A DNA stretch of 64,000 nucleotides from positions 124,001 to 188,000 of the forward strand of contig NZ_VBUT01000009.1 in assembly GCF_005863245.1 (NCBI RefSeq). Direction: 5' to 3'. Position numbers and translations under genes: made by a program. Positions 18,078 through 32,000 of this stretch are shown in pieces. The notes under the pieces were generated by a model. The model saw nothing but the letters and a program-made list of their open reading frames with translations, was not told where the DNA came from and made no database searches. This DNA is from Nocardia cyriacigeorgica. Its GTDB lineage: Bacteria; Actinomycetota; Actinomycetes; Mycobacteriales; Mycobacteriaceae. The first letter of the stretch is position 1. Every line of letters starts with the position of its first letter.

Positions 18078-20000
18078 CGTCCGGCCGACGGCCTCCTCGG
18101 TTTTCCTTCCCATTCATTCGCCAAATCGATCATCGTGCGATGCAGCATCCGGTTTTCGGCCGTCGCGCTCGGATCGCCGGTTTCGACCTTTTCGAAAGAC
18201 TCGACGAGTGTGGCCCGTGCGTCCGGTGTGCGATTTCCGGTGTCGGATTCTTGTCGTGTGTTCTGCAGTTCTCGGGCGGCGTGAACCTCCGCTCGCCACC
18301 GTCCGGCCTGGATGAGCGAGCGCGCGTACATGTGCATTACTGCGGCGCGGATGGTTTCGCGCGACATTTCTCTGGCGTTCTCCGGGTCGAGTATCAGTTC
18401 GATACCGCGTGCCGAGACCGCATCGTTTTCAACCTTGGCGGAGGCAGAGATCGTGGTCTCGCCGACACCGGGATCCGACGTGATGGCAACCCCGGTCAGC
18501 TCGGTCGGATGGCGGGTGGCCAGCTCGTGCAATGTCTGCGCGAAGACGAACGCCTGGCTCGGGTCGAGGACATCCAGGCCGCTCACAGCGATGGACTCGT
18601 GCCGGTAAGCGAACGCGTCCGCGACATCCTGCGTGGTGTGGGCCTGCTGCTCGACCAGATCGACCCGGGCGTCCATATCGAGGAACTCTTCGACGGCGGT
18701 GAGCAATCGGTCGATTCCGGGCACCCGGCCGGTCAGTGAACGAAGCCCCGCCAGCGGTTGATCGGCAGGGGCGGTCGTCGGCCACGCGGCGTTTCTCGGC
18801 AGCCCGAACAGAGTGGGCAACTCGTCGCTGACCGACTGGCGAGCGAGCAGCGCCAGGCGATACTCCTCCGAGTAGGGGTCCGTGGACTGAAGCTCGAGGT
18901 CGGCGGTGATCTGCCGGCCGACCCAATGAGGTATCTCTTCCGCTCGGATCCCTGCGGCGTTTGCGTGCCGAATCTGCTCGTCCCACCCGTTCCCGATCAG
19001 CTGCAGTGCTCGCAGTAGCGGATGACGTTCGGCCAGCAACGCCGGCTCGATGCCGAGCATGTCGGCCAACCCTGCACGCGCCTGATCGAGCTCTGCTGGC
19101 CGGACGGTCGGCTGCCCCCACATCCGGGTCTCGGGACGGCCCGCGTCGGCGACTTCGTGCTCCGAGTAATGCGCTTGCGATGAGGCCAGCAATGGCGCGA
19201 CCGCGATGTCGTGGAACTTTTCGATGGCGATGTCGACGGGCCGGGGATTGTTGCCGGGCCGGATGTCGCGGGTGTAGGTGGCGGTGTCGGCGTCGGCACT
19301 GTGAGTGAGAACCAGGGTGATGTTCTCGGATTCGCCGAGCACCATGTTCACCGAGAAGGTGATCGTCAACTGATTCGGAGCTGTTTCGATACTCTCGACA
19401 TCGACCCAGAAATCGTCTACGCCGCCGCGGAACATCCCTTCGGTGCCGAATTCCGTCGGCCGGGTCGCCCGGCCGCCGCGCGCGATCAGCTCCGCGACGG
19501 TCGGGATGCCGACGGGTTTCTGCTTGCGCCAGAGCGCGCCTTCGGTCTCGTCGGAGATCCGTACCGTGGACAAGTCGCAGTGGTGGGCCAGTAGGTACCG
19601 TCCGTAGGCGCTGTTCTTCACCATGGCCTGCCCGGTGCTTAACAAGTTGCTGGCGAAGGTTACGGCCAACTCCCTGCCACCCGCCATGCTCCAATGACCG
19701 AGAATGATCGGAAGGTGGCCGGGCTCTCGGTACGAGCTGTAGAGCATCGGATGCCTCGCCGGCGCGGGCGAGGTGCGGATCTCCTCGCGGGTGATGAAGA
19801 AGTAGTCTCCCTCCGGCCCAGTGGTATACGGTGCCAAATCCGGGTCGCGAACGTTGCCCTGCCAGTCGAAATGCACCGTCTGGAATTCGAGCACATCCGC
19901 GATCCCGGGAATGTACATCTCTGGGTCTACCGGTATCTCATCGAATTCCGCTGCTCGCGGGTGTACTTCGATCTTCCCGATCCGAATGCCCTGCTCGTCC
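18074..20000 (-). other. decayed His/Cys-type and metallopeptidase-like C-terminus (giant)
   Basis: The part around 19500-20000 resembles the C-terminal His/Cys domain of the 2,299-aa protein (HLPIILGHWSMAGGRELAVT; KNSAYGRYLLAH versus VEYGRLLTNN there). At 18300-18400, TIRAAVMHMYARS occupies the place of VRIVTHELGHAMQ, with His11073 kept but the HEXXH motif gone. Confidence 0.4.
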
Positions 20001-23000
20001 GATGCGGGTGGTCCGGCCCGGTGGCCGGGTACCGGCTCCGGAGATTCGTTCGCGCCCGCGTCGCCGGGACCGAAACGATTTACCACCCAAGGGTTTCGGC
20101 GATAGCCGTGGACAGTCGAGTCTGTGTATGCGCGGGCACGGCGATCATCGATTCCCAAAGCCGCGGCGATGTCGGCTTTATCCGGCGGCATGGCGCCTTT
20201 CCCGGCGGATGCCGGTGTTCTAGCTGTGTCATTCCCCGCTTCATTCGCTGTTCGCCGCCAGGGAGACGGCGTTGCGGCGGGTTGCTGCGGACTCCACGGT
20301 GTCGGCGGCGAGTGGGGGGTTGCCGCAGCTGATGAGGCCTGCGGCGGTGCGGTTGCGGTGGCCGGATTCGCGCTGTCGTCGTGGCCGGTGGCCGGATTCG
20401 CAGTACTGTCGTGGCCGGCGGGGAAGTCATGGCCGCCTGTACCTGGACGCAGATCCATTGCTGCCCATGTGATCTTGCCGCTGTCACGCGGTTCTACTCC
20501 CGCCCGGAGGGCACGTCCCGCGACGATGAGATCCTGCACGCGCCACCCGTTGTCCGCAGCGGAATCGGCAGGTTGCCGGTCGGCCACCGTCACATGGAAT
20601 TCCAGCCCGTGCCTGCCGAGCGCGACCTGCCCGGTCAGCAGCGCTTCGCCGCCCGGCGCGACCACGAGATTGTGCACGAGCTCCAGAGCGAGCAGGGCCG
20701 CGGCCGGGCGGGCATCGGCGCGCACGGCTTCGGGGGCGATATCGGCGAACGCCCGGTCGACGAGTTCGAGCACCCGACCGTAGGCGTGATCTGCATCGGT
20801 ACCGGCGGGGAACCGATGGACCGCACGCACATAGGCATCGGGTCCCTCGTACGGACCGGACTTCGCGGGGTACGCGTCCTCGGTCTGCCGGTGGGCTCCC
20901 GCGGGTTCGGCCGGAGCCGGGGGAACGACGCTCACCTCGGTACTCGGCCGGGTGGTAGGGCGGTAGACGATTTCGTATTCGATGCCCGGCGCATAGCCGA
21001 CGCCACGGTCGTACAAGATCGTCAGCGACAGCACACCCGACCGGGAGATCTGCACCGAGAACGCCCTGCCCGAACGCCAGGCGTCGACGGTCATCCGCAC
21101 GATCGATTCGGCCAGTGCCGCGAGATCCCTGACGTCCCGTTCGGTGCCCTGGTCATGCTCATGCATGAAGTCGCGCACGAGTTGACCCGCCGCGCTCACC
21201 GGGTCGGTGCTCTGATCGATGTCGAACTGTCGATAGTGGGCATCTTCGTCGACCGTGTGGAGATACGGTGTGAAACGTGCCTCCCAACGCGCGCGTTCCC
21301 GCGTGCGCGGATACACATCGTCGGTGCGCTGGAATTCCGCGACGATGCGACGACGCTCACGCGGCATCTCCGCCCGCCACACACTGGCGCGTTCGTCGAG
21401 GGCCCGCGCCACCTCCGGTGCCAGCCTGTTGTCGCCGGTATGCATGATCTCCACGCGCAGGCCGTCATCCGGCAACGGCTGCATGAAGGCTTTGATATTG
21501 ACGTCGGTGGTGGCCAGCAACGCCTCGTGGGCAACCACCTTCAACGTGGCCGCTACCAGGTCGCGTCGATCTTCCGTCCAGGCCGGTGCGGCGCTGTCGA
21601 GAGCTGATCGGATCCTCGTGTAGACCGCGTCGGAGACAGACAGCCACAGTGTTTTCGGCTGTGGCACGGAGCCGTCCTGCGCGCCGGTCCATCCCGCGTG
21701 CTGGTTTTCTGGCGGATGATGGAAACCCAGCCAGGGCTGCTGGCGGTCGAATGTAGTGGTGCCTGCGTCATCGCTATCGGCGTCGGTGGGAGGGGCGGAT
21801 GTGGGCGCCGGGCCGTCGTTTCCGGGTTCGCGGACGATCTCGGCGATGTCGGCGAGCAGGTCGGCGACGGGGCGGATTGCCGGTGTGGGGATCGCCGCGT
21901 CGTCTTGCCGATCCGGCAGGTCTTCACCGAGGACCCTTGCGATGTTGCCGACAACGTCGGGCGCGTCGGCGCCGGGCGCATAAACGGTGCCGGTGTCTGC
22001 TTCCGGGAGCACATCTCCGGCCACCTCAGGACGCAAATCCAGTGCGGCCCAGGTGATCGTGCCGCCAATCCAGGACTCGCTGCCCGAACGTGCTGCCAGG
22101 CGGTGGTGCACCTGTCCACCGCTGGTGTCCGGGTAGCGATCGGCCACGGCCACCCGGAATTCCAAGCCGTGCATACCCATAGTCACCATGCCGGTGAGCA
22201 GGGCCTCACCACCGGGGTCGGCGACCAGGCGCTCGGTCAGGCCGAGGGCCAGCGACGTGGCCGCCATGCGCGCGTCGGCACGGATGAGTTCGTTCGGGAT
22301 GACGTCGAGGACTCGGTCGACGAGCGCGGCAGGTTGGGCGAGCACCTCCACTGGATCGTCGCCCGCGGTGAACCGATGCTCGGCTCGGGCGAGGACATCG
22401 GTGCCGTCGAACAGGTCGCTGGCGTTCGCCATCGGATCATTGCCGACCGACCAATGCGATTCGGCGAGCCATCCATTGCGGTAGAACGCCAGCGCCGCAG
22501 GCGAATCCGGCGCCCAGTTCGCGGTGCGCTGGAACAGCTCGAGCACCGGTATCGCCTCGCGTTCGCGCGGGTGCTTCGCTGTCACGGCGAGGACCTTGGT
22601 GCCTGGCTGCCCCGACACCGTCACCATCAACCGCCACGGTCCGCTGACGGCTCGCTCGGCGAAGGCCGAAAGCTTCCGCGACACCATCGTCTGCACGGCC
22701 GCGAGCTGATCGGCATCGGTCCAGTGGTGGCGCGCCATGGCGGCGTGCGCATGTCTGACGACAGCGGTGAGCACCGGCTCGTCGATCTCTCGCCCGGCAA
22801 TGCTCAGATCGGGTTCCGCGGTGTCTGCGGGCCGGAAGGTCACCTGGTTGTACCGCACCGTGCCGATGCCAGGGTTCTCGCGGACGATCTCCATGGTCAG
22901 CAATCCGGACGGCGCGAGGCTCGCGGTGAAGCGAGTGCCCTCCCGCCACGTCTTCATCACCTCCCGGACCAGCTGCTCGGCGTGATTCATCGCCTCGGCG

Positions 23001-26000
23001 ACGTCGCGATATCCGGCGTTGCCGGCCAGCAGGTCACGGACCAGATTGCGGGCCTCGTTGGCCGGCCGACCGCGCGGTGTGATGTCCATAGCAACCGATT
23101 GCGCCGGGCCTGCGGCTGTTGCCGCCGCCGAGTCGCGAGGTTCGATGATCAGCGCATCGTCGATCCGGCGGAAAAGTAGGTCGACATGACGGACGTCAGG
23201 AGTCACATCCGCTGTCCATCCGGTGGTTTCGAGCTCCAGCATCCGAATGAGTTCGGGCGGGATGTCTCGGCGGGTGGCGTGTGCGACGGTCACTCGCAGG
23301 TTTGTGGCGTCTTGTGCTGTGGCCCGCACCCGGACCAGGACGTCCGGTCCTGCGTGCGCCACGACCGCAGTGGTCGTCCGGGCGACCGCCGACCTGAGCT
23401 CTTCCGGCCAGTCGGATGCGACGCCGTCAATCGTTTCCCGTACGGCGGTGGGCAGTTCTGGATCGTCCGCGGGCAATCGCACCGACGCGACCGGCGGCTC
23501 TGACGGCGCTTCGTGCTCGTCCGCCGGCAACTGATCGGTCGTGTCGTTGCGATTCGGAGGTAGCGGGACCGTACCGTCCCCCGGCACCGCCGCCTCGACT
23601 GTGAGATGCGCGGGTCCGGCGTCGATCACCGCCAGCTCGAAGCCGTCGGGCACCGGGCCAAGGGCCGCCGACAGACGATCGATAGCGCTCTGCACGGTAT
23701 TCGCGATCTCGGGGTGCACCTCGGCAGGTGGGATGATCTCTGGCTCAGCGCCCGGCTCGGCCTGTCGGGATGTCCGATCGGACAGGGCAGCGATGAGCTC
23801 ATTCGACCGGTCGGAGCCGTTGCCGTACACCACCCACGCGGTGTATCCGTCCGGTTCGTACTCGATCCCGTAGTCGTCGGCATACGTGGGGGCGAGGTTC
23901 AACTGCGTGCCGCCCGCGCCGCGCACGCGCGCATCGAGCCGCACCGCTTCGACTTCGTCGGCCGTCCACAACATCGTCGCCACCACGACACCCTCGGCGT
24001 GCGGGTGGGCGGCGATATTGCTCGCCAGCTCGCCGACGAGCAGCAGCAGGATCTCACTGCGGTCGTCGTACCAGACATTCGCGTCCGCGAACATGTCCTC
24101 GACCAGCGTGAATGCTTGTCGTTTTGCCTGTTCGGCGTCGACGTGCTGCCCGATGTCGATGACGCTGATCGTGGCCTTGCCCAGGGTCCTCAGTTCGGCT
24201 GGATTCTGGTCGGAGAGCATCGGTGACGTCGTGTCGTCCGCGGACGACGGATGCACCGGTTCGCTCGGTGGGGGATCGGAGCCCGCGGCTGCCGGTCCGG
24301 TCCACCCCTCGTGCGGGCGGTCTTCCGGATGATGGAAGCCCAGCCAGGGCTGCTGGCGGTCGAAGGTCGTGGTTGCTGCGGCGTCATCGGTGACCTGCGC
24401 GTCGCGGGGCTCGGAGATCGGGTAGTCGAGTTCACGAGCGACCCGGCGGATCAAGTCGGCATCCGCGGCGCTCGGGCCGGGGAGCCCGCGCACGGCCAGC
24501 GAGACGGTGCTCTGCGACTTTCCGGTCAGCGCGGCAATGGTTTTCTGGGTGACAGGGCGGCTGCGGTCGACGCGGGACAGGTCCACCGGCAGGCCCGGGT
24601 CGGTCCGGACGACGAACTGGGCAGGGTCGACGGCGAGGAAACCTTCGAGGGCCTCGAGAAATTGATCGAATTGCGTGGTCTGCCCGGTCTTTTCGTGGAT
24701 CGCCCGAAGCTCACCCAGTGCATCGCCACCCCCGTCGGCCACCGGTTCGCGCCGCAGTTCGTACAGGCCGAGCATTGTGGCCAGCTCGCGGTCGAGTGCT
24801 TGGACCTCCCGTGCCCGATCCGCCACTGTGCCCGGATGGTTTCCGCGCACGGTGGATTCGGCGATCGTGTGATGCAGCGCGACCAAGTCCCCGAACCACC
24901 CGCGGACCCCGAGGAGATCGCCGGTAGCCAGCGCACGTGTCCAGTCGGCGTCGTCGAACAGCAGCAGTTCCATCGTGACGGTGCGCAGGGCTTCCCGAAC
25001 GCGGCCGTGAGTTACCTCCTCGGGCTCGGCGCCGACCGCATCCGCGAGCGCCTTGCGCGCTTCCAGCGCATCGCGATTCGGGGAACTGCCGTGCAGCGCG
25101 TCATCGGATGCCGCAACCGGGCTTGCGGCCGGCGGTGTGCCGGTCGCCGGTCTCCCAGACTGAGGCCGTCGGTGGGCATGGTCGGTCCCGTCGCTCGTGG
25201 GATTGAACGCGGTGACCCTCCCCGGGTCGAAGCCGCCCGGTGGTTTCATGACCCCCGGATGGTCTGGGGTGTTCCACGGGTGCCGGGTGGGACTCGGTGC
25301 GCCGGAGGTAGGCGAGGTGCGCGGTGGCGGATCGTCCGGTCCTGCTTCATCGCTGCCCTGCCGCCTGGTCGGGAAGAGCTCCTCCAACCGGCGCAGGACG
25401 TTGCCCAGTTGATCGGCCCTCGGCTCGGGGACTGCACGGATACTCGCCTCATGCTCTTCCCTTGCCAGGCGCTGCCCGCGCTGGAACGCGGTCTCCTTGG
25501 TGGTCGGAGCCGGACCGGGCTCGACCGGGCTCTGCGCGGACAGGGGGACACGTTCACCGGTTGCGGCAACCGATTCCACCAGATACCCGGCCATTCGGCG
25601 CACCGCGCCCGTGACCATGAATTCGATGGTGGGCTCGGACAGCCCCAGCCGCTGCGCAACAACGGCGGGAGACTCTCCTCGTTCGAGCAGCCCGACGACG
25701 ATCTGCCGCTGTTGGGTTCCCAGCCGCGCAATGGCGTCCTGTAGCTGCCGGACATTCGCCGCGGCGATGGCCGCTCGCCGAGGATCGGCCTCGATCTGCG
25801 CATCGGTGAGGACATCGACCAGCTGGCTCGCCGCGCGCATTCCTTCGTCGCGGATCGTCTCGCGTGCGGCGAGCGGGATGAATTGCCCCGAGCGCAGTAT
25901 CCGCAACGCGCTGCGTTCCCGGGGGGTAAGCGATCGGATGGCCTCAACCATCTGCTCCGCGGTGGTCGCGGCCAGTGTCTGGTCCGGGTCCGGGATCGCG

Positions 26001-29000
26001 GCCGCATCCAATGTGGCGAGTAGCGCGGCGCGGAACCTCTCGATGGGAGACCGAGTGCCCGCTTGCGGCGGGTGGTAGTCGAGCAGCGGGCTTCCCCACT
26101 GCTGACCGTCGGCGTCGGGGTGGGTGTGGTTGAGGACGGCGGGATCGAGGCCGAGCGCGCCCGGCACGCGCCGGTTGCGGTAATGGCGCTCGGGCGCGAG
26201 GGGATTGATGTCGGCGTAGAAAGAAACAGAAGGCCCTGGAGTGCGCGCCGTACCTCCTGAGCTTGTGCGCTCAGGATTGTCCGGCCCAGGCTCCGGTGAT
26301 GATTCCTGGACTCTTTCATTGAATGCAGCTCTGAGCCGTTCTCCGGCGAGCGCGCTGAGCTCGCTGGCTTTCTCCGAGCTGATCCGTAGGAGGCTGCTCA
26401 CCTGCGCGAGCGAGAGGCCTTCGATGAAGTGCAGAAATACTAGATCCTCTGCAAGCTCGGGTTCGGACAAGTCGGCCAGGGCGGCCCGCACCACCGCTTT
26501 GAGCGGTTCCGGGAAGTCGGCTCCGGTGCCGGTGGGAGTGGATGGGGCCGCGACGTCGCGGGTCGGGCCGTCGGGCGAGGTCCCGAGGGGTTCATCCAAG
26601 GCGACGGTCTGCTGGCTGATCAGCACCAGGGCTTGCGTGATTTCGGCCGGATCGAGGCCGAGTGCAGCCCCGATTTCTGCCTCGCTCGGCGTTGTGCCGG
26701 TTTCCTGGAAATGGCGGTTGCGGTAGGTCTCGACGGTGATGAGCAGCTTCCGCGTCGTGTTGTCGACATTCGGAAAGCGCCTTTCGAAATGGGCTTTTCG
26801 TACAGCGTTGCGTGCCGCGACCCATGCCGCCGCTCCGAACTCGCCTGGCGGAACGAAGTTCCTGGTGGCGATCAATATTGCTTCTACAGCACGCTGCTGG
26901 AGATCCTCTCGCTGCTCAGACGTGGCTGCCCATCGACGTGCAAGGGATTCCGCAATCCACACATGCGACTCGACGATGTGATTTCTGATCGTCCGCTCTT
27001 GGTCGGAACCGGGACGGGTGGCGATCAGTTCCCAGAACAACGTATCGGTCGCCGGGTCCGCCGGCTGCCCGGATCGGGTGTAGAAGCGCTGGAGCGCGGA
27101 TACCACGGTCTCGTTGGGAATATCGAAAGAATCACGAATGTTCCGCAGGAACTCCACCCGTGGACGGTTGCGGCCGATCTCGAGATGGGAGACCGATGCT
27201 TGCGTGCGTTCGAACCGATGGGCGAACTCGGGCTGTGGCAGCCTGTGGTACAGACGGATTGCCTTGACCCAGTCACCGATACTGTTGTAGCTGTCCGGAT
27301 CCGGCAGCTTCTCCCCGCGGGGATCCATGCGGTAACTGTTTCCCCAGGCGATGGCGAGCTCGTTCCATGGGCCTGCCCGGTGGAGCACATGGTCGTAGAC
27401 AGCCAGCAGGGCCAGATCGTCGGGAGCCGATGCCTCCCCGTTCTCATGGGAAGCTATCGACACCGGCGCCAGTCCGAGCACACCGGCCGCGTCGGCCTTG
27501 TGGAGATTGTTCACCCGCCGGAAGTGGGAAAGATACTCGCCGAACGATGCAGCGACTGCCGGACTCGGAAATATCAGTGTCTCCCTGCGGATATGCGAGA
27601 AGTTCTCGGCCAGTTCATCGGTCGTCACCCCCTCGTGTAGCAGCAGCCGCGACATGCCACCGATCGCTTCTCTCGATGGCGTGGCGTAACCGGTTTCCCA
27701 GTGCCTGATCACCGTCGCCGATCTTCCGACCTGCTCGCCCAGCTCTTTCCTGCTGAGTCCCTCTGCTTCCCGGCGATGCTTGATGAATTCGCCGATGTGG
27801 GCGTGACCTTCCGGAAAGCGGTGTCCGCCCCCGGCAGTCAATAGATCCGGGAAATGAACCGCAACATCAGGGTAGGCCTCACGCGCGGTAGGGACGCGGC
27901 GAAGGAGTGCGCGAACCTGAGCCGTCTCCAGTGCATGTGCGCCGCTCGATGCGGAGTCCCAGGTACCCGTCGGAGCGTCGAGCAGAGCGTCCATCGCAGC
28001 AGACCCCACACCCAGATATCGCTGAACCGCGGAGAGCCAGGTTGTGGTGGGTTCATTCGCTATCGGCTTCGGGAATGTCCCGATCTGTTGCGCTACGGAG
28101 TGGTCCGAGCTCAACTGCGCACTCCGGAGCCATCGGTTGACCTGGTCTGTGGTCAGACGATGCATCTGCAGATACTGCTCGAGCCCCTGCTTGGGCGAGG
28201 CGGAATCGTCGGCCAGGCGTCCTCGATACCACTCGAGGAAGCGGTGTTTCTCGATGGGGCGACCGGGTTCGGCAGCGGGAACGGTCAAGGTCGGCCGATC
28301 CGTTTCCGCTTCAGGAGCGACGGCCTCGTCGGACGCTGATACGGCAGGCAGGTATCCCGCAGCCATCGCTGCGATGACCAGAGCAGGCCGGTGCCGAGTT
28401 CCCAACTTCTGGTTGATGTCGGCGATATAGGTTTTGACGGTCGCGGGAGTGAGACCGACAGCAGAGGCGATCTCGGCGTTCGTTCGCCCTTCCGCGATCA
28501 GCTCGATCAGTTGGTGTTCGCGGGGTGTCAGCTGGGGACGGCTGGCGGGTTGATCGGGTTCGTTGGCGGCGTGTTGCGGCGTGCCCGGAATCAGTCCCGT
28601 CAGTATCCCGACCGCCACTGCGCCCGCACGAGTGCCGGCGCCGAGTTTCAGGTTCGCGCGGGATGCGTAGGTATCGACGGTCCGAGTCGTGAGTCCGAGT
28701 TCGGTGGCAATCTCCGTGTTCGATTTGCCGTCTGCGGTCAAGGCGAGAACATCGACCTCGCGTGCGGTCAACGGCACGACGGCCGGTGCATCGTTGAGAG
28801 GTGCCAGGTCCGCCCGGGAGAGCTGCCCGGCGCGTAGCGCCGCTGCGACCGACCCGGCTCGGGTCGCTGAGCCGAGCTTCTCCCCGATGCGTTGTGCGTG
28901 CCCGTTGACGGTGTCTTCCGCCAGGGACAAATTCGCCGCGATCTCGGGTGTCGTCTTGCCCTGCGCGAACTGTACGAGTACTTCGAATTCGCGGGGGGAG

Positions 29001-32000
29001 AGCGAGTAGTCCTGCCGGGGGCTCGCAGTGACATCGAGTTCCGCGAGCGTGAGCGTGCCGCTGCGCACGGCCACCACAACCGCAGCCGCGGTATCGGCGG
29101 CGCCGAGTTTGCCCTGAATTCGGGCCAAGTGCGACCGAACCGTCCGCGGATTCAGGCCCAGCGTCTCTCCGATCTCAACGGCGGACATGTCCTTCGCCGC
29201 CAGCCGTAGTTCCGTGAGCTCGAGTTTGGTCAAAGGTGAGCGGGATTCGGCGGTGGTGGACTGTGACGGAGGTTCGGGAAACTCGTTGAAGCGGTTGAAG
29301 ACGGCCGGGTCTCGGCCATCGGCGCCCGACAGGCGACCGGGTGTGCCGATCAGCCTGTGACGTTCGGGGGCGAACGGATTGAAGTCGGCATCGGGGCGAT
29401 AGCCGACCTCGGGGCCAGGCGTCGAGGACGTCGCGGGTGCGCCGCCGCCGGCGGGACGATCAGCGGTGATACCGCGCGATTCGAGGTACGGGCCGACGTT
29501 CGGATCGTCGCCCAGATACCCCTTGATGATCGGGCGCAGGCCGATTTCTTCGGGCCGGAAGATCGCTTCGCGCATCCAGTCGCCGACAGTGCGGGTGAAT
29601 CCGTCCTGCTCGATGCGCTCCCCGGTCATTTGGGCGACGATCTTGGTAAGTATCTCGGCGACGGGGTACGCGTACATGACACCGCCGTATGACGAGCCGA
29701 TGATGTGGCCGAAATGTTGCAGCGGATGGCTGTCGAGAATGTACGGCAGATCGAGCCCCCACCGTGCCAGTTCGGCGTCCTCGAGATCGCGGACCAATGC
29801 CTGCAGGTCCGTCCCTGGCGGGATGTTCACGAGATCGCGGGCCAGTCTGGCGATGTCCGTTCCTGCCGGGATGTCCTCGGGACTACTGACCAGCGCCCGC
29901 AGCGCCGTCGCCGCTGACGGGATGCCGTCCAGTGTGCCCTTGTGCCACAGCAGATCAAGAAGCGTGTAGGCGAAGTTGCGGGCAGTGCCCAGTCCCCTGC
30001 GAGATTGCTTGGAGGCCAGCAGCGCATCGATCATGTCCGGCGGCATCGGCTCGCCGGTTTCGTAATGCCTGGCGTACTTGCTGATGACCTCGGGACGCGA
30101 CCAGAACATTTCCATCACCTGGGCCGGGAACTCGGCCCAACTGCGTGGTTTGTGGCTGCCGAGCAGCTCTCGCACGCCGTCACCGACAGTGATGTTCACG
30201 CCGTGCCCGAACTCGTGGAACACGGTGACGACATTGTCCGGGATCAGTTTTTCCGGTTCGCCGGGTTCCGGTTTGACGAAGTTCGTGGTGACGACGCATA
30301 CGGGGAGTTGCCCGGTCGGCACGAACTTGTTGATGATTCCCTGTGTCCACGCTCCGCCGCGCTTGCCTGGCCTGGTGAACGGGTCGTGCAGAATCAGTCC
30401 GAGTTTATTCCCTCCTTCATCGGTGACCTCATAGGAGCGGACATCCGGGTGGAACGTGGGGATATCAGGGCGTTCGGTGAAAGTCAGGCCGAAGAATTCC
30501 TTCGCGAAGGAGAAGAATCCGTCCTCGAGTACCTGATCCAGGATGAGGTAATCCTGTGCCTTATTGTTCATTTGCGCTATCTCGGAGTCGGCGCCGGCAA
30601 GCGCCAGGCGGCGAGCGTAGGGCGCATCCCACGATTCCAGCTTCTCCAGGCCGAGCAACTCGGCACCTTCTGCCGATTCCTTATTCGCCGCGGCTGCTAT
30701 CGGCGGGAGGAGCCTGTCCAACAGCGCAAACCATTGTTCCGGACTGACGGGCTCGTCTTCAGTGGCGAACGCGGCGTGATCGGGATAGCCCAGCAGGTTG
30801 GCGCGTGCGGCGCGTAGCAGTACCACCTCGACAGCAATGCCAGTGTTGTCATGTGCGGCGCTCCGGCCGATTTCGGTCGCCGCGCGCTCCAGCCGCTCGC
30901 GTAGCGTTCGGTCGTCCAGCGTCGCGAGCAGTGGTTGAAAATTTCCGGATGCGGCGGGGGTGAGTTCGATGACGTACCCGGGGAGGCCCCGCGCTTCGGC
31001 CGCGGATTTCGCTGTGTCGATCTGCGACTGCGACATGCCGGAGAGGCTGTCGAGTTTGGTGACGTGCAGGGCCGCCGCTTGGGTAGCCGCCGATACGTTA
31101 CTGTCGTACTCATTGATCCGTTCGGCGATTCGTTTGTCGATTTCCCTGAGCAGCTCCTGTTTTCCGGGCGGAAGGTCGATGCCGGTGCGACGGAAATCAC
31201 GATAGAGGCGTTCCAGATGCTCTGCGGTGGCAGAATCGAGATCCAGTGCACCACGCTGATGCTGCTCATACAGTGTCTTCACCCGTTGGAAGAATGATTT
31301 GTTGGTGAAGATCTCTCTGCGAAGACCGGACTCCATCGCCGAGATCTGCGGAATGATCTCCTCGATCCCGGGGAACCGTTCGGGATCTTTCAGATTGCCG
31401 GCGATGACGTGGACTGCGTTGACGACGCGATCGAGCAGCTTTCCCGCAGCGGCGAAGCGATCCAGCGTGTTGGCGATACTCGCAGGTTCTCGGTCGTTCG
31501 AGATCTCGCCGATCTCCGCGAGGAATTCCGCGACCGCGGTTCGCATAGCGGGCAGCAGGTGCTCGGACTCGAGCAGATCCCAGCGCACCATCCCATAGTT
31601 TTCGGGATCGTCGACCGAGTTGATCAGAGGATTCGTCTCGGGTTCGACACCGACCACGTGTGCGAGTGCCTGCCGCGCATCCAGGGCCTCGGGGCTCGGG
31701 GCATGTTGCCGTTGTCCGTCACCGGTCGATACTGCGTTCGTGATCTGCTTTGCCTCGGAGACCGAACGATCCTGGGCAGTCGGCCGTGCCTTCCCGTGGG
31801 CGTGGACTTGTTCGTCGGCGACCGTGTCGAAGTCGCTGTTGCGCGCCTCGTGTCGCAGGTCGAGTTTCGCCCAGGTGATCGTGCCTCCGTTGTGGGGTTC
31901 GGTGCCAACCCTGATCGCCTGGTCGGGGCCGATCAAGTTCTGTACCTGCCATGCGGATTCGTCGCGCGTGGCATCGGTCCGATCGGCCACCGTCACGTGG

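Noticed and set aside
18078..18113. 12-codon upstream extension of the 2,299-aa protein (MGRKTEEAVG...)
   Set aside because: It overlaps the end of the giant's reading frame. ATG 18077 with ATGA coupling is the better start.
18074..18113. Programmed or sequencing frameshift fusing giant and second giant
   Set aside because: No slippery run is seen, and the downstream frame has its own ATG, ATGA overlap and GAGGAGG. Not fully excluded.
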